DNA of 50,676 bases, from positions 1 through 50,676 of the IMG/VR virus record IMGVR_UViG_3300034375_011447; one strand, 5' to 3'. Below, piece after piece: positions 7,300 to 16,117 of this stretch. The stretch comes from a virus. The notes under the pieces are model-generated. The model was not told where the DNA came from. It was given only the letters and a program-made list of their open reading frames with translations, and searched no databases. Numbering within the stretch: position 1 is the first letter of the stretch; every line of letters starts with the position of its first letter. A program made the translations under genes and the position numbers.

Positions 7300-9129
7300 A
7301 TGGCAGTAGTCGGAGATGTATTTGGATTAAATTCGATTTATGATAAACAAGTAGAAAATGTAGATAATAATAACTTTGAAAGTTGGCCAGAAGGTGCTAC
7401 TTATGGTTATTATGGTGGCGGACTACCACCACCAACAAAGAATAATGTAATATCAAGACTTGATTTCTCCAATGAAACTGTAAGTAATCCAGGAAATAAT
7501 TTACCAACAGTAAGATCTAGTTTAGCGGCAGTTTCAAGTAGTTCTTATGGTTATTTTGTTGGTGGTGTAGATCCACTAGCACAAATCAATACAATCACAA
7601 GACTTGATTTTTCTAATGAAGTTGTAAGCGACCCTGGAAATAATCTAACAACAGAAAAATCTGAACTTGCAGCAACCTCAATTAGTTCTTATGGTTACAT
7701 TGGTGGTGGACGTAATGGACCACCATCATATTATAGTACAGTTGATAGACTTGATTTCTCTAATGAAACTTTAAGTAATCCCGGAAATAATTTAACAACA
7801 GCAAGATCTAATTTAGCGGCAGTTTCAAGTAGTTCTTATGGTTATTATGCTGGTGGATATAATGGCACAAATACGATTAGCACAATTACGAGACTTGATT
7901 TCTCCAATGAAACTGTAAGTGATCCTGGAAAGAATTTACCAACAATAACATCTCGATCTACAGCAACCTCAAGTAATTCTTATGGTTACTTTGGTGGTGG
8001 TTGGATACCATCTCCTACCAACCTAATTAGAAAAATTGATTTTTTTAGTGAAACTGTAAGTGAACCTGGAAATAATTTACCAACAGCAAGAGATTCTTTA
8101 GCAGCAACCTCAAGTAGTTCTTATGGTTATTATGCTGGTGGATATTCATATACTAACCTAATTCAAAGACTTGATTTTTCAAGCGAAACTGTAAGTGAAC
8201 CCGGAAAAAATTTATTAACACCTAATTCTTATGCAGCAGCAGTCTCTGGAGGCAAATCATTTTATCGTGCCAAAGGATTTAAGACTTATGGTTATCTCAA
8301 TGGTAGGTATGGAAGCACTCTAAATTCCGACATGTATAGATATGATTTTTCCACAGAAAGTTCTAGTTCAATACCCGCTAAAGTACATACACCATCAGCA
8401 TATCTTGCAGCAGTTTCTAATAATTTTTATGGATATTATGCTGGAGGAAATCCGTCTAACGTAATTACAAGATTTGATTTCTCTAACGAAACTGCAAATA
8501 ATTCCCAAAATAATTTGCCAACATCCAATAATACTATGGGAAATTTGTTCAGTAATTCTTATGGATATTTTGCTGGTGGTCCTAACAATTGTACAATTGT
8601 AAGACTTGAATTTTCTAGTGAAACTGTAAGCCTTCCTGGAAAAAATTTATCAGAAAATAGATATAGAGGAGCATCAATTTCAAATAATTCTTATGGTTAT
8701 TTTGGTGGTGGTTATGTTTTTCCATCTCCTTCATATTATTGTTCTATCAGAAGACTTGATTTTTCTACAGAAACTATAAATGCTCCAGGAAATGATATGA
8801 CTTTTAGTTCTGGATGGATAAAAGCAGTTGGAAATAATTCTTATGGATACTTTGGTGGTGGTTATAATAGTCCACCACTTTTGTATAGATGTAATATTTG
8901 TAGATTAGATTTCTCTAATGATACTGTATCTGATTCTGCAAATAATTTACCATCTATAAAATATAGACATGGTGGGTTATCAAGTAATTATGGTGGATAT
9001 TTTACTGCAGGAACTAATTATTGCACTATTTTTAGACTTAATTTTTCCGATGAAACACTAACAAGTGTTCCTGATTTTGGTTCACCTAGTGCATTAAATA
9101 CAATAGCAGAGGTTGTAAACTCAAACTAA
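7300..9129 (+). CDS. second 12-repeat YGYFGGG propeller-like protein, 609 aa
   Basis: This is a paralogue of the 611-residue protein at 1783, with the same N-terminal module (DKQVENVDNNNFESWPEGAT), 12 aromatic-glycine units, and the same odd seventh unit (SGGKSFYRAKGFKTYGY at about 8241-8292). Most units carry TRLDFSNETVS-PGNN. Lengths differ by only two residues although loops between strands vary freely, so the number and order of units seem to be under constraint. The loops after each GGG differ most from the first copy, as expected for receptor-facing loops. It is probably a second, exchangeable adhesin or fibre tip. Virion location is inferred. Confidence 0.6.
   Translation: MAVVGDVFGLNSIYDKQVENVDNNNFESWPEGATYGYYGGGLPPPTKNNVISRLDFSNETVSNPGNNLPTVRSSLAAVSSSSYGYFVGGVDPLAQINTITRLDFSNEVVSDPGNNLTTEKSELAATSISSYGYIGGGRNGPPSYYSTVDRLDFSNETLSNPGNNLTTARSNLAAVSSSSYGYYAGGYNGTNTISTITRLDFSNETVSDPGKNLPTITSRSTATSSNSYGYFGGGWIPSPTNLIRKIDFFSETVSEPGNNLPTARDSLAATSSSSYGYYAGGYSYTNLIQRLDFSSETVSEPGKNLLTPNSYAAAVSGGKSFYRAKGFKTYGYLNGRYGSTLNSDMYRYDFSTESSSSIPAKVHTPSAYLAAVSNNFYGYYAGGNPSNVITRFDFSNETANNSQNNLPTSNNTMGNLFSNSYGYFAGGPNNCTIVRLEFSSETVSLPGKNLSENRYRGASISNNSYGYFGGGYVFPSPSYYCSIRRLDFSTETINAPGNDMTFSSGWIKAVGNNSYGYFGGGYNSPPLLYRCNICRLDFSNDTVSDSANNLPSIKYRHGGLSSNYGGYFTAGTNYCTIFRLNFSDETLTSVPDFGSPSALNTIAEVVNSN
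7380..9110 (+). repeat. array of 12 degenerate ~140-bp coding repeats (second copy)
   Basis: This is the same repeat family as at 1850-3600, with long stretches of shared bases such as the block encoding RLDFSNETVSDPGNN. It provides homology for recombination or gene conversion between the two propeller-like genes, with the miniature at 4455 lying between them. Confidence 0.75.
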
Positions 9130-9132
9130 ATA
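9126..9132 (+). promoter_or_regulatory. late-promoter-like box CTAAATA
   Basis: CTAAATA overlaps the stop of the second propeller-like gene and lies 21 bases before the ATG of the 2OG oxygenase at 9154, the same spacing as at 4685-4713. Confidence 0.45.
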
Positions 9133-9153
9133 AAGCATCCACATTATTCTATT

Positions 9154-9813
9154 ATGAATGATATTCTTGCTAATGTTTTGATTCAACCTAAAGTTGTTAC
9201 ACCAGAAGGGTTAAAGTTTTTAACTGATTATATGAGACAATCTCATAAAGAGAGAATGTCTGTTTTTGATGCCGAAAGAAGTGATAAAACAAGACAGAGA
9301 GAATCAAAAATAGATAAGTCAGTAAGAGATGTAGAGTGTGCTGACTTAATTCCAGTCTTTCCTCAAGTTAAAGATTTACTTGATAATGTAGTAAAAAATG
9401 TGATTAATCCTTTCTATGGATTTGAGGTAAGAGATAGTGAAGAACCACAATTACTTTGTTATAGTCCAGGAGGACACTATAAACCTCATAATGATGGAGA
9501 AGGTTTATGGACAAATCCTGATGGAACTCAAGTATGGAAGAAGACAATAGACAGAGATATATCTACTGTACTTTTTTTAAATGATGACTTTGAAGGTGGT
9601 TATTTTTCTTTTCCAGATTTAAGAATTAAAATTAAACCAGAACCAGGACTTCTTGTTTGTTTTCCATCATCAAGATGGTATACACATATGGTAGAACCTG
9701 TTACTTCTGGTAATCGTTATACTCTTGTAACTTGGATGAGAGTCAAAGGATTCAAGACAAAGGATGAGGTTGATAAAGAGATTGCCGATAAATACGGTAT
9801 AGAGGTTTATTAA
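9154..9813 (+). CDS. 2OG-Fe(II) oxygenase, prolyl 4-hydroxylase type, 219 aa
   Basis: The iron-binding triad of the P4H-like double-stranded beta helix is present: H112-N-D114 in GGHYKPHNDGEG and the distal H178 in WYTHMV. R188 (SGNRYTLVTW) is placed to bind 2-oxoglutarate. The YSPGG strand before the HxD and the FEGGYFSFPDL strand are typical of prolyl 4-hydroxylase relatives. Such enzymes hydroxylate proline or other side chains using oxygen and 2-oxoglutarate. The gene follows the second propeller-like protein and precedes a fibre-assembly-like gene by 4 bases. A virion fibre is a reasonable substrate candidate, but the sequence does not name one. Confidence 0.85.
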   Translation: MNDILANVLIQPKVVTPEGLKFLTDYMRQSHKERMSVFDAERSDKTRQRESKIDKSVRDVECADLIPVFPQVKDLLDNVVKNVINPFYGFEVRDSEEPQLLCYSPGGHYKPHNDGEGLWTNPDGTQVWKKTIDRDISTVLFLNDDFEGGYFSFPDLRIKIKPEPGLLVCFPSSRWYTHMVEPVTSGNRYTLVTWMRVKGFKTKDEVDKEIADKYGIEVY

Positions 9814-9817
9814 AAAG

Positions 9818-10555
9818 ATGTCTCAATTAGTTAAGCATTATTGGATTAATCGTGATACTGGTGCATGGGCAACAGACACTCGTTTTGGTTTGATGATGCC
9901 AAATATTAGAGGATTGGAAACTCAACATCAATTAATAGACCAAAATGACATTCCATTTTTTCTATCACATGTTCCAGAATATTTTCAGTATGAGATTACA
10001 GTAGGTAGTAATGAATTGGAAGATTATCAAAATAATTCAAACATTACTATTGTAAGCACTGCCGAGAGACAGGTTGAAGAAGAAATTATAAATCCAGAAT
10101 CTCCTGATCAACCAACTGAAGATTTTCATACAGTAACAGTTTATGATATAGTTTATAGAGAACCATATGTTCTTCAAGAATCTGAAGGTCTTTCAATACT
10201 AACTCAAGAGCAATGGGATAATGAAATAACTTCTTTTGATAATTGTCAGAAAGAAAAAAGATATAATATTCTCAGAGTTAATCGAGATAAAATGCTTAAA
10301 CTTACCGATTGGATGGTGACAAAAGAATTCGAGCAAGGAAATACCTTAGATGAAGATTTTAAAACTTGGAGACAAGCATTAAGAGTACTTCCAAATTCTG
10401 ATACTTTTCCAACCTCATACCCATCACTTCCAGTTAATTTGCAAGGTAATGAGGAGTTGGTGAAACTAACAACTACATTTGATCAAGTAAGAAGTATTAA
10501 TATGATTAATGATCCTCTTCCACCACTTCCAGAAGAAGAATCACCTGCTCAATAA
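9818..10555 (+). CDS. tail-fibre-assembly/chaperone-like protein, 245 aa
   Basis: Residues about 140-195 hold a pattern common to phage tail fibre assembly proteins: RYNILRVNRDKMLKLTDWM, then a short linker, then FKTWRQALRVLP. The N-terminal half (beta-rich, with DIVYREPYVLQ) is not recognised. The protein ends in an acidic proline-rich tail. It follows the 2OG oxygenase closely, so the two are likely co-expressed. A chaperone for one of the large fibres is the best guess. The gene overlaps by 15 bases the end of the leftward oxygenase gene; no terminator hairpin is visible at this convergent junction. Confidence 0.55.
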   Translation: MSQLVKHYWINRDTGAWATDTRFGLMMPNIRGLETQHQLIDQNDIPFFLSHVPEYFQYEITVGSNELEDYQNNSNITIVSTAERQVEEEIINPESPDQPTEDFHTVTVYDIVYREPYVLQESEGLSILTQEQWDNEITSFDNCQKEKRYNILRVNRDKMLKLTDWMVTKEFEQGNTLDEDFKTWRQALRVLPNSDTFPTSYPSLPVNLQGNEELVKLTTTFDQVRSINMINDPLPPLPEEESPAQ

Positions 10556-11122
10556 TTCATAACACTTTTGATTTTTATCATATGCATATTCTGCACAAGG
10601 ACCATTTTTTCTTACAAAGTGCAGAAAGAGTTGCATAAATCTGTCATTTGGATGAGTTCTTAATGGACTTCTCCAATGAGGAACATCTATTCCAAGATAA
10701 GCAAGTCCACATCCTACAGGTGTAACTACAGATTGTTTGTTTCCTTCTAAATCTTTAAGTTTAATAGGCCAAGCAGCATCTCCACAAATATTCATCGTTA
10801 CTGATATTTCACAAGATGGTCTATCAGTATGACAGTTCATCCATCCTTTATTGTGATATGTTGTAGAGAACCAATACGAAGGTATGAGTTCTTCACCAAC
10901 TAAATTCTCTAGGAGTGGTTGAATTCTTTTCATTACAAAAGCACATGCCGGTGGAGCATAGCATGTTAATACATTGCCTCTTTCTGGATCAAAGTGTGTT
11001 TTAAGACCTCCAAGATCTCTTACAGCCCCAGTTAAGTTCTTATATTTAATTTGTATTGCTTCTTCTTTTGTAATTATATCTGGAATATAATACCAACCTT
11101 TCTTTAAAAACGAAGAACTCAT
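10541..11122 (-). CDS. 2OG-Fe(II) oxygenase, 193 aa
   Basis: H98-T-D100 (NCHTDRPSC), distal H149 (VPHWRSPL) and R161 (HPNDRFMQLFLHF) form the iron and 2-oxoglutarate site of the double-stranded beta helix oxygenases. I chose the ATG at 11122: a longer frame opens at 11200, but the predicted leftward promoter (11172-11200) would start transcription downstream of that point. It is the only leftward gene in the first 24 kb. It is not obviously the same subtype as the P4H-like enzyme at 9154: the segment between HTD and the distal histidine is shorter and lacks the GGYFSFPDL strand. The substrate is unknown. Confidence 0.75.
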   Translation of the reverse strand: MSSSFLKKGWYYIPDIITKEEAIQIKYKNLTGAVRDLGGLKTHFDPERGNVLTCYAPPACAFVMKRIQPLLENLVGEELIPSYWFSTTYHNKGWMNCHTDRPSCEISVTMNICGDAAWPIKLKDLEGNKQSVVTPVGCGLAYLGIDVPHWRSPLRTHPNDRFMQLFLHFVRKNGPCAEYAYDKNQKCYELLSR

Positions 11123-11171
11123 AGTTACTTTATAATTATTAATATTATGTATCTTTAACCGGGACAAAGGT

Positions 11172-11200
11172 AGTCTACTTGGTTTTCTAAGGTTTGTCAA
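11172..11200 (-). promoter_or_regulatory. sigma70-like promoter, leftward
   Basis: On the minus strand TTGACA (11200-11195) is followed after 17 bases by TAGACT (11177-11172). It faces the 2OG oxygenase gene starting at 11122. Its -35 box lies back to back with that of the rightward promoter, forming the palindrome TGTCAAGTTGACA at 11195-11207. The -10 box matches the consensus at four of six positions, so this is the weaker of the two. Confidence 0.4.
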
Positions 11201-11201
11201 G

Positions 11202-11231
11202 TTGACATTGGGACCTTATCAGTGCTATCAT
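11202..11231 (+). promoter_or_regulatory. sigma70-like promoter, rightward
   Basis: TTGACA at 11202-11207 is followed after 18 bases by TATCAT at 11226-11231. It faces the glycan gene run starting at 11298 (three genes with very short gaps or overlaps), which suggests host-polymerase expression early in infection rather than late expression. Confidence 0.55.
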
Positions 11232-11297
11232 ATATAGTGAGTGTAATGATCAAAGTACTAAATTTAAAAATAATTTTTTGTTATATACGAGCAATTT

Positions 11298-12293
11298 ATG
11301 TCTGAAAATTTTGTAAAACTTGCCTTAGAAAATGGTGGATCAATTCACCCACTTTTAATTCCATCATCAGAATTGAGGGGACCTGCTATTACGAATCCTT
11401 CAATTTATAATGATAACGGTAGAATTATTGCAAACCTTAGGAATATTAATTACACTCTCTATCATTCAGAGAAGAAAAAATTTGAACATCATTGGGGACC
11501 ACTTGTTTATATTCATCCAGAGGATGATCTCCGTTTACGTACCTGGAATATTGTATGTGAACTGGACGAGAATATGAATATAAAATGGTATCATCATATT
11601 GATACCTCCAAACATCCTGATAAAGAACTTTGGGAGTTTGTTGGTCTTGAAGATGCTAGACTTGTAAGATGGGATGGAAAATTATATGCTTGCGGTGTTC
11701 GACGTGATCTTGACACCATTGGCACGGGAAGAATGGAGTTATGTGAAATTGAAATTACTGAGAATGGTGTAAAGGAATTAAATCAAAATCGAATTCCTGT
11801 TCCAGGACATACTGGAGATGCTGGATCTTATTGTGAAAAAAATTGGATGCCGATTTTGGATATGCCATACCACTTTGTAAAGTGGACTAATGGTACTGAA
11901 GTTGTTAAGTATAATATTGAAACTCAAACCACCGATCAGGTATTAGTTAAAAACTGGAGAGATCTTGGATGTATAGATCTTAGAGGTGGATCTCAAGTTA
12001 TTCCTATGGGAGAAGAATATAGGTTTTGCCTTAATCACGAAACTTATCTTTTCCGTAGTCCAGCGGATAGAAAAGATGGAACGTATCGTCATAGGTTTAT
12101 TGTTTGGGATAAAAACTGGGATATTGCAAAAGTCTCTAAGCAATTTGCATTTTTAAATGCTGAAGTTGAATTTGCAGTTGGTATGTGTGAATATAATGAT
12201 GATTATTTAATTACATTTGGATTTCAAGATAATGCTGCTTATGTATTGAGAGTTTCTCAAAAGTTTGTTCAAGATTTTATTTTTGAAGATTAA
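11298..12293 (+). CDS. five-bladed beta-propeller glycosidase/phosphorylase-like protein, 331 aa
   Basis: The motifs FVGLEDARLVRWDGKLYACGV, EKNWMPI, LRGGSQVIP and HRFIVWD, spread along the chain, are typical of the GH130/GH43-like five-bladed propellers that act on or bind mannose-type glycans. In that family the carboxylates in GLEDAR and nearby strands lie in the central pocket. There is no signal peptide, so it acts in the infected cell or on the virion. It is the first gene after a sigma70-like promoter, and the exostosin/GT2 gene follows 4 bases after its stop, so it belongs to a glycan-building unit. Whether it cleaves, phosphorolyses or transfers sugars cannot be told. Confidence 0.6.
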   Translation: MSENFVKLALENGGSIHPLLIPSSELRGPAITNPSIYNDNGRIIANLRNINYTLYHSEKKKFEHHWGPLVYIHPEDDLRLRTWNIVCELDENMNIKWYHHIDTSKHPDKELWEFVGLEDARLVRWDGKLYACGVRRDLDTIGTGRMELCEIEITENGVKELNQNRIPVPGHTGDAGSYCEKNWMPILDMPYHFVKWTNGTEVVKYNIETQTTDQVLVKNWRDLGCIDLRGGSQVIPMGEEYRFCLNHETYLFRSPADRKDGTYRHRFIVWDKNWDIAKVSKQFAFLNAEVEFAVGMCEYNDDYLITFGFQDNAAYVLRVSQKFVQDFIFED

Positions 12294-12297
12294 GTGT

Positions 12298-13998
12298 ATG
12301 AAAATTTCTGTAGTTTTTCTCAATCTATTATCCAGAGATGTAATTTTAACTCATGATTTTATCTTAAATGATTTACTAAATGGGTACGAAAAAGATGTTG
12401 AGTATTTAAATGCTGATCAAATACACGATAAAAAGTTTGATGTACTAGTTTATAGTTGTAGGCAACCAAATGTTGAAGTTCATTTTGGATATGCACCACC
12501 ATTTGAAGTAGTTCTAGAGGTTGTCAAAAAAGTAAAACCAAAGATTATCATTCAATTATCGGATGAATTCTGGCAAGAGAATAATAATATCCACAATTCA
12601 CTTGCAAATCACTGTGAGTTGTTTATAAAAGAGCATTTTCAGTGGAATCAAACATATACAGAAAATACAATTCAAAAGCCTTTAGGATACTTGAATGATT
12701 TTCCTGTAGATTTAGAAAATGTAAAACCAATTAATGATCGAAAATATTTTTGGTCTTGGGTTGGTTACTTAAAAGGTGACAGACAAGAAATGATTAATAA
12801 TTTCTTGCGAATTTGGTACCATATTTGCGCATCTAATGGTGGATTATCTCAACCAGAAATACATGAAATTTATAGTAACTCTAAATTCATCCCTATCGGA
12901 AGAGGAAATTCATCTATAGATTGTTGGAGAATTTATGAAGCGATTGTTTGCGGCGCTATTCCAGTCATAGTTTCTTATGATGATGAAATTAAATGGTCTT
13001 TCCAATATAAAGAAAAACTTCCTGCAATATTTGCTTCAAATTGGAAAGAGGCTGCAGATAAATGCATACATTTATCTGAAAATCCTCAAGCGATGATTGA
13101 TAAGCAACAAGAACTTTTAGATTGGTGGAAAAATACCATAGATTATACCCGAGAAAAAATTAAGAATGTGTTTGATAAACATTCTATAACTGCTATATGT
13201 TCTTGCAAAAATAGATCCAATGCTTTACACATATCTCTTCGTTCTTGGTTAAACTTCAATGAGATTTCTGAGGTTATAGTTGTAGACTGGAGTTCGGATA
13301 AATCGTTAGAATATTTAACATCTTGGGATAATAGAATTAAAGTAATCTCTGTTCCCGATCAAGAATACTTTAATCAACCACAACCACTTAATCTTGCGGC
13401 ATCATTATCTACAAGTAAATATATTCTCAAAATGGATTGTGATTATATTTTGAATCCGTATTTTAAATTCTTTGATAATAAAGAATATTTGATTGATGAT
13501 GATTCTTTTGTATGCGGACAGAATACAATTGATATAGGATTTGATCCATATTACAAATATCTGTTTGGTTTTCTGTATGTCTCCAAATCAAACTTTATGA
13601 AAATAAATGGATTTTCTGAAAGATTTTGTAAATGGTATGCTTCAGAAGACCAAGATATTATGATGAGATTAGAAAATCTTGGATTGAAAAAACGAGGATT
13701 AGATTATGATCATAACGTCATTCATATACCACACTCGGACAAAAAAAGAACAGAAAATTTTGAAGCAAAGGTGACTGAAAAAGGATATGAAGATGATATA
13801 AAAGAACGAATGAAGCACAGGGGATTTTCTGGACAAGAACTAGAATGGCAAACTGATTTTTCTTTAGCACAGATGCATGTAAATGTAAATCAAGGATGGT
13901 TATCTAAAATGAAAGAAGATTACGTTTGCGCAGACCCAATGACAAAATGGGAAGTAACTGAAGTAAATCCACAGTATTTTATTGCGAAAAAGGTATGA
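12298..13998 (+). CDS. bifunctional glycosyltransferase (exostosin-like plus GT2), 566 aa
   Basis: Residues about 1-290 end in IPIGRGNSSIDCWRIYEAIV, then CGAIPVIVS, which is the sugar-nucleotide site of exostosin/GT47-like GT-B enzymes. Residues about 300-500 are a GT-A domain: AICSCKNRSNALHISLRSW, KMDCDYI (the DxD, near residue 379), and GFSERFCKWYASEDQDIMMRL. I start at the ATG at 12298, four bases after the preceding stop; the frame is open further upstream but only into that gene. The next gene overlaps its stop by 4 bases (ATGA). Two different transferase folds in one chain suggest two consecutive sugar additions. Confidence 0.75.
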   Translation: MKISVVFLNLLSRDVILTHDFILNDLLNGYEKDVEYLNADQIHDKKFDVLVYSCRQPNVEVHFGYAPPFEVVLEVVKKVKPKIIIQLSDEFWQENNNIHNSLANHCELFIKEHFQWNQTYTENTIQKPLGYLNDFPVDLENVKPINDRKYFWSWVGYLKGDRQEMINNFLRIWYHICASNGGLSQPEIHEIYSNSKFIPIGRGNSSIDCWRIYEAIVCGAIPVIVSYDDEIKWSFQYKEKLPAIFASNWKEAADKCIHLSENPQAMIDKQQELLDWWKNTIDYTREKIKNVFDKHSITAICSCKNRSNALHISLRSWLNFNEISEVIVVDWSSDKSLEYLTSWDNRIKVISVPDQEYFNQPQPLNLAASLSTSKYILKMDCDYILNPYFKFFDNKEYLIDDDSFVCGQNTIDIGFDPYYKYLFGFLYVSKSNFMKINGFSERFCKWYASEDQDIMMRLENLGLKKRGLDYDHNVIHIPHSDKKRTENFEAKVTEKGYEDDIKERMKHRGFSGQELEWQTDFSLAQMHVNVNQGWLSKMKEDYVCADPMTKWEVTEVNPQYFIAKKV

Positions 13999-16076
13999 CA
14001 AAATTAAATAATTTTCCCACATCTTATTACCTGTCTCTCGAAGAATCTACGGAGCGTCAAAAAAATATTGAAAAACAGTTTTTAAATTATGGAATTCATA
14101 TTAATTCTTTAATATCTAAAAGGTTTTCAGAATCTGAAGATGTTGTTACAGGAGAATACTTATATCAATTAAATTCTGGAACTGCTGGATGTTGTGTTTC
14201 ACACCTAAAAGCAATTAAAGAATGGTATGATAATTATGATGATGATTATGCATTTTTTTGTGAGGATGATCTTAGTTTAGAGACAATACCTTACTGGGAT
14301 TTTACCTGGCAAGAATTTATCAATTCACTTCCAGACGATTGGGATGCCGTACAGTTGTTAACTATACGCAAAGATTTTGGAGATTTTAAACTTAGAGAAA
14401 GGTATTGGGATGATTGGAGTGCCACAGCGTATATTATCAAAAGAAAGTATGCTAAAATACTTATAGATACTTACATCAAGGGGAATGAGTATTGCTTAGA
14501 AATACCAAATTCTTCTGTAATGCCTTTGATCGAAAATATTCTTTTTACAACTCTTGGAAAAACATATACTGTTCCATTATTTGTTGAAGAAATTAGTTTT
14601 GAATCTACCTTTTCGAAGGATCAAGACGATGATGTAAATGCGGGGCAAAAAAATAACCATTATCATGCAAATAAACAAGTTTTAGAATATTGGAAAGGTA
14701 AATTTATTGATGAAACTATCATGATAAATCAAAACGAAAGTCTTCAGAATCTTATTACTGAATTTTCTTTAGATACTGAAAATGCACTTAATAATTTTAA
14801 ATTGGGTGTTTGGTATGAGAACAACGGGCATACAGCACCTGCACTATCTTATTTTCTTAGATGTGCAGAAAGATCTGAAAATGAACATCTTGCATATGAG
14901 GCATTAATTAGGGCATCATATTGTTATCAGAAACAGGGAACTAGGGATGGTAGTGCAAAATCACTTCTTGAGCAAGCACTCTGTTTAATTCCATCTCGTC
15001 CAGAAGCATACTTTCTTTTAAGTAGGTTTGCCGAAGTGAGACAATGGTGGCAAGATTGTTACATTCAGGCCAATAATGGATTGATGTATGCTGATTTTGA
15101 ATCTCATCCAGATCTGATTACTGATGTAGAATATCCTGGAAAATATGGATTGCTTTATGAAAAATCACTCGCTGCTTGGTGGTGGGGAAAGTCTGAAGAG
15201 AGTAAAGAAATTTTATTAGATCTTATAAAAAATTATCCACTGACTAATGAATACAGGTCTAAGGTGGAAAGTAATTTAAGAAATATTGGAGTAGACACTG
15301 CAGAATATTTTAAACCAATTCCAGTTATTGGTGTTCCAATCGTAAATGGAATTCATTGGTTGCAAAGATTAATTGACAGTATCGACTATCCCGTTAATGA
15401 ACTATGTGTTATTAATAATAATGGTAGGGGAGAACTTGACGAAGAATTGGAGAAGTTGTCTAAATCATCACATAGATTTATTAAAAAAATTACAGTTTGC
15501 AATCTTCCATCAAATATTGGATGCTCTGGTGCTTGGAATTTAATTATTAAATCTTATATGATGAATCCTTATTGGATTATTGCAAGTCATGACATTGCAT
15601 TTACTCCTGGATTCTTGGACACTATGGTAAGAACATCTGAAAAAGAAGACGTTGGAGTTGTGAAAGGTAAAGAATTTCAGTGGGATTTATTTTTAATTAA
15701 AGACTGGGTAATTCAAGAATGCGGATTATTCGATGAGAATTTTTATCCAGCATATGTTGAAGATTGTGATTATCACATTCGTCTTATGCTGAAAAACATA
15801 AAAACAGAATCTCTTGATAATGACTATCTTCATGGTGATGTAGATTACAAAACAAGTGGATCTCAAACTTGGAGAACCGATTTATCTTTAAAAGAAAAGG
15901 TTGATTACTCTCACGATTGTAATATGTACTACATTGCAGAAAAGTGGGGGAATAATTGGAGAGATTCTAATTGGGAGTATCATCCACATCAATATCCATA
16001 TAATAATCCCAGTATCCCAATTACATATACTACATATGACTTAAAATTTGTACGTAGAAAAAATATGGGTTTTTAA
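13995..16076 (+). CDS. three-domain GT25-like / TPR / GT2-like glycosyltransferase, 693 aa
   Basis: Residues about 1-230 resemble GT25 (PTSYYLSLEESTERQKNIEKQ, then AGCCVSHLKAIKEW and FFCEDDLSLE, which carries the acidic motif), a family that includes LPS galactosyltransferases and the collagen galactosyltransferases. Residues about 255-420 are helical repeats of TPR type (NFKLGVWYENNGHTAPALSYF, then EALIRASYCYQKQG, then RPEAYFLLSRFAE). Residues about 435-640 form a GT2-like domain with VINNNGRGE, NIGCSGAWN, SHDIAFTPG and CGLFDENFYPAYVEDCDY. The order transferase, TPR, transferase recalls enzymes that modify protein acceptors held by the TPR. It is translationally coupled to the preceding gene. 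The GT25 subtype is by pattern only. Confidence 0.7.
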   Translation: MTKLNNFPTSYYLSLEESTERQKNIEKQFLNYGIHINSLISKRFSESEDVVTGEYLYQLNSGTAGCCVSHLKAIKEWYDNYDDDYAFFCEDDLSLETIPYWDFTWQEFINSLPDDWDAVQLLTIRKDFGDFKLRERYWDDWSATAYIIKRKYAKILIDTYIKGNEYCLEIPNSSVMPLIENILFTTLGKTYTVPLFVEEISFESTFSKDQDDDVNAGQKNNHYHANKQVLEYWKGKFIDETIMINQNESLQNLITEFSLDTENALNNFKLGVWYENNGHTAPALSYFLRCAERSENEHLAYEALIRASYCYQKQGTRDGSAKSLLEQALCLIPSRPEAYFLLSRFAEVRQWWQDCYIQANNGLMYADFESHPDLITDVEYPGKYGLLYEKSLAAWWWGKSEESKEILLDLIKNYPLTNEYRSKVESNLRNIGVDTAEYFKPIPVIGVPIVNGIHWLQRLIDSIDYPVNELCVINNNGRGELDEELEKLSKSSHRFIKKITVCNLPSNIGCSGAWNLIIKSYMMNPYWIIASHDIAFTPGFLDTMVRTSEKEDVGVVKGKEFQWDLFLIKDWVIQECGLFDENFYPAYVEDCDYHIRLMLKNIKTESLDNDYLHGDVDYKTSGSQTWRTDLSLKEKVDYSHDCNMYYIAEKWGNNWRDSNWEYHPHQYPYNNPSIPITYTTYDLKFVRRKNMGF

Positions 16077-16117
16077 AAAACTAATATATAATAAAAATTA
16101 TACTCTTTACCTCAATT

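Noticed and set aside
1783-9129. Diversity-generating retroelement acting on the propeller loops
   Set aside because: Loop variability invites the idea, but no reverse transcriptase, accessory gene or template repeat is visible in the window.
11123-11200. Longer N-terminus for the leftward 2OG oxygenase
   Set aside because: It would begin upstream of the predicted transcription start and adds a basic stretch unlike the family.
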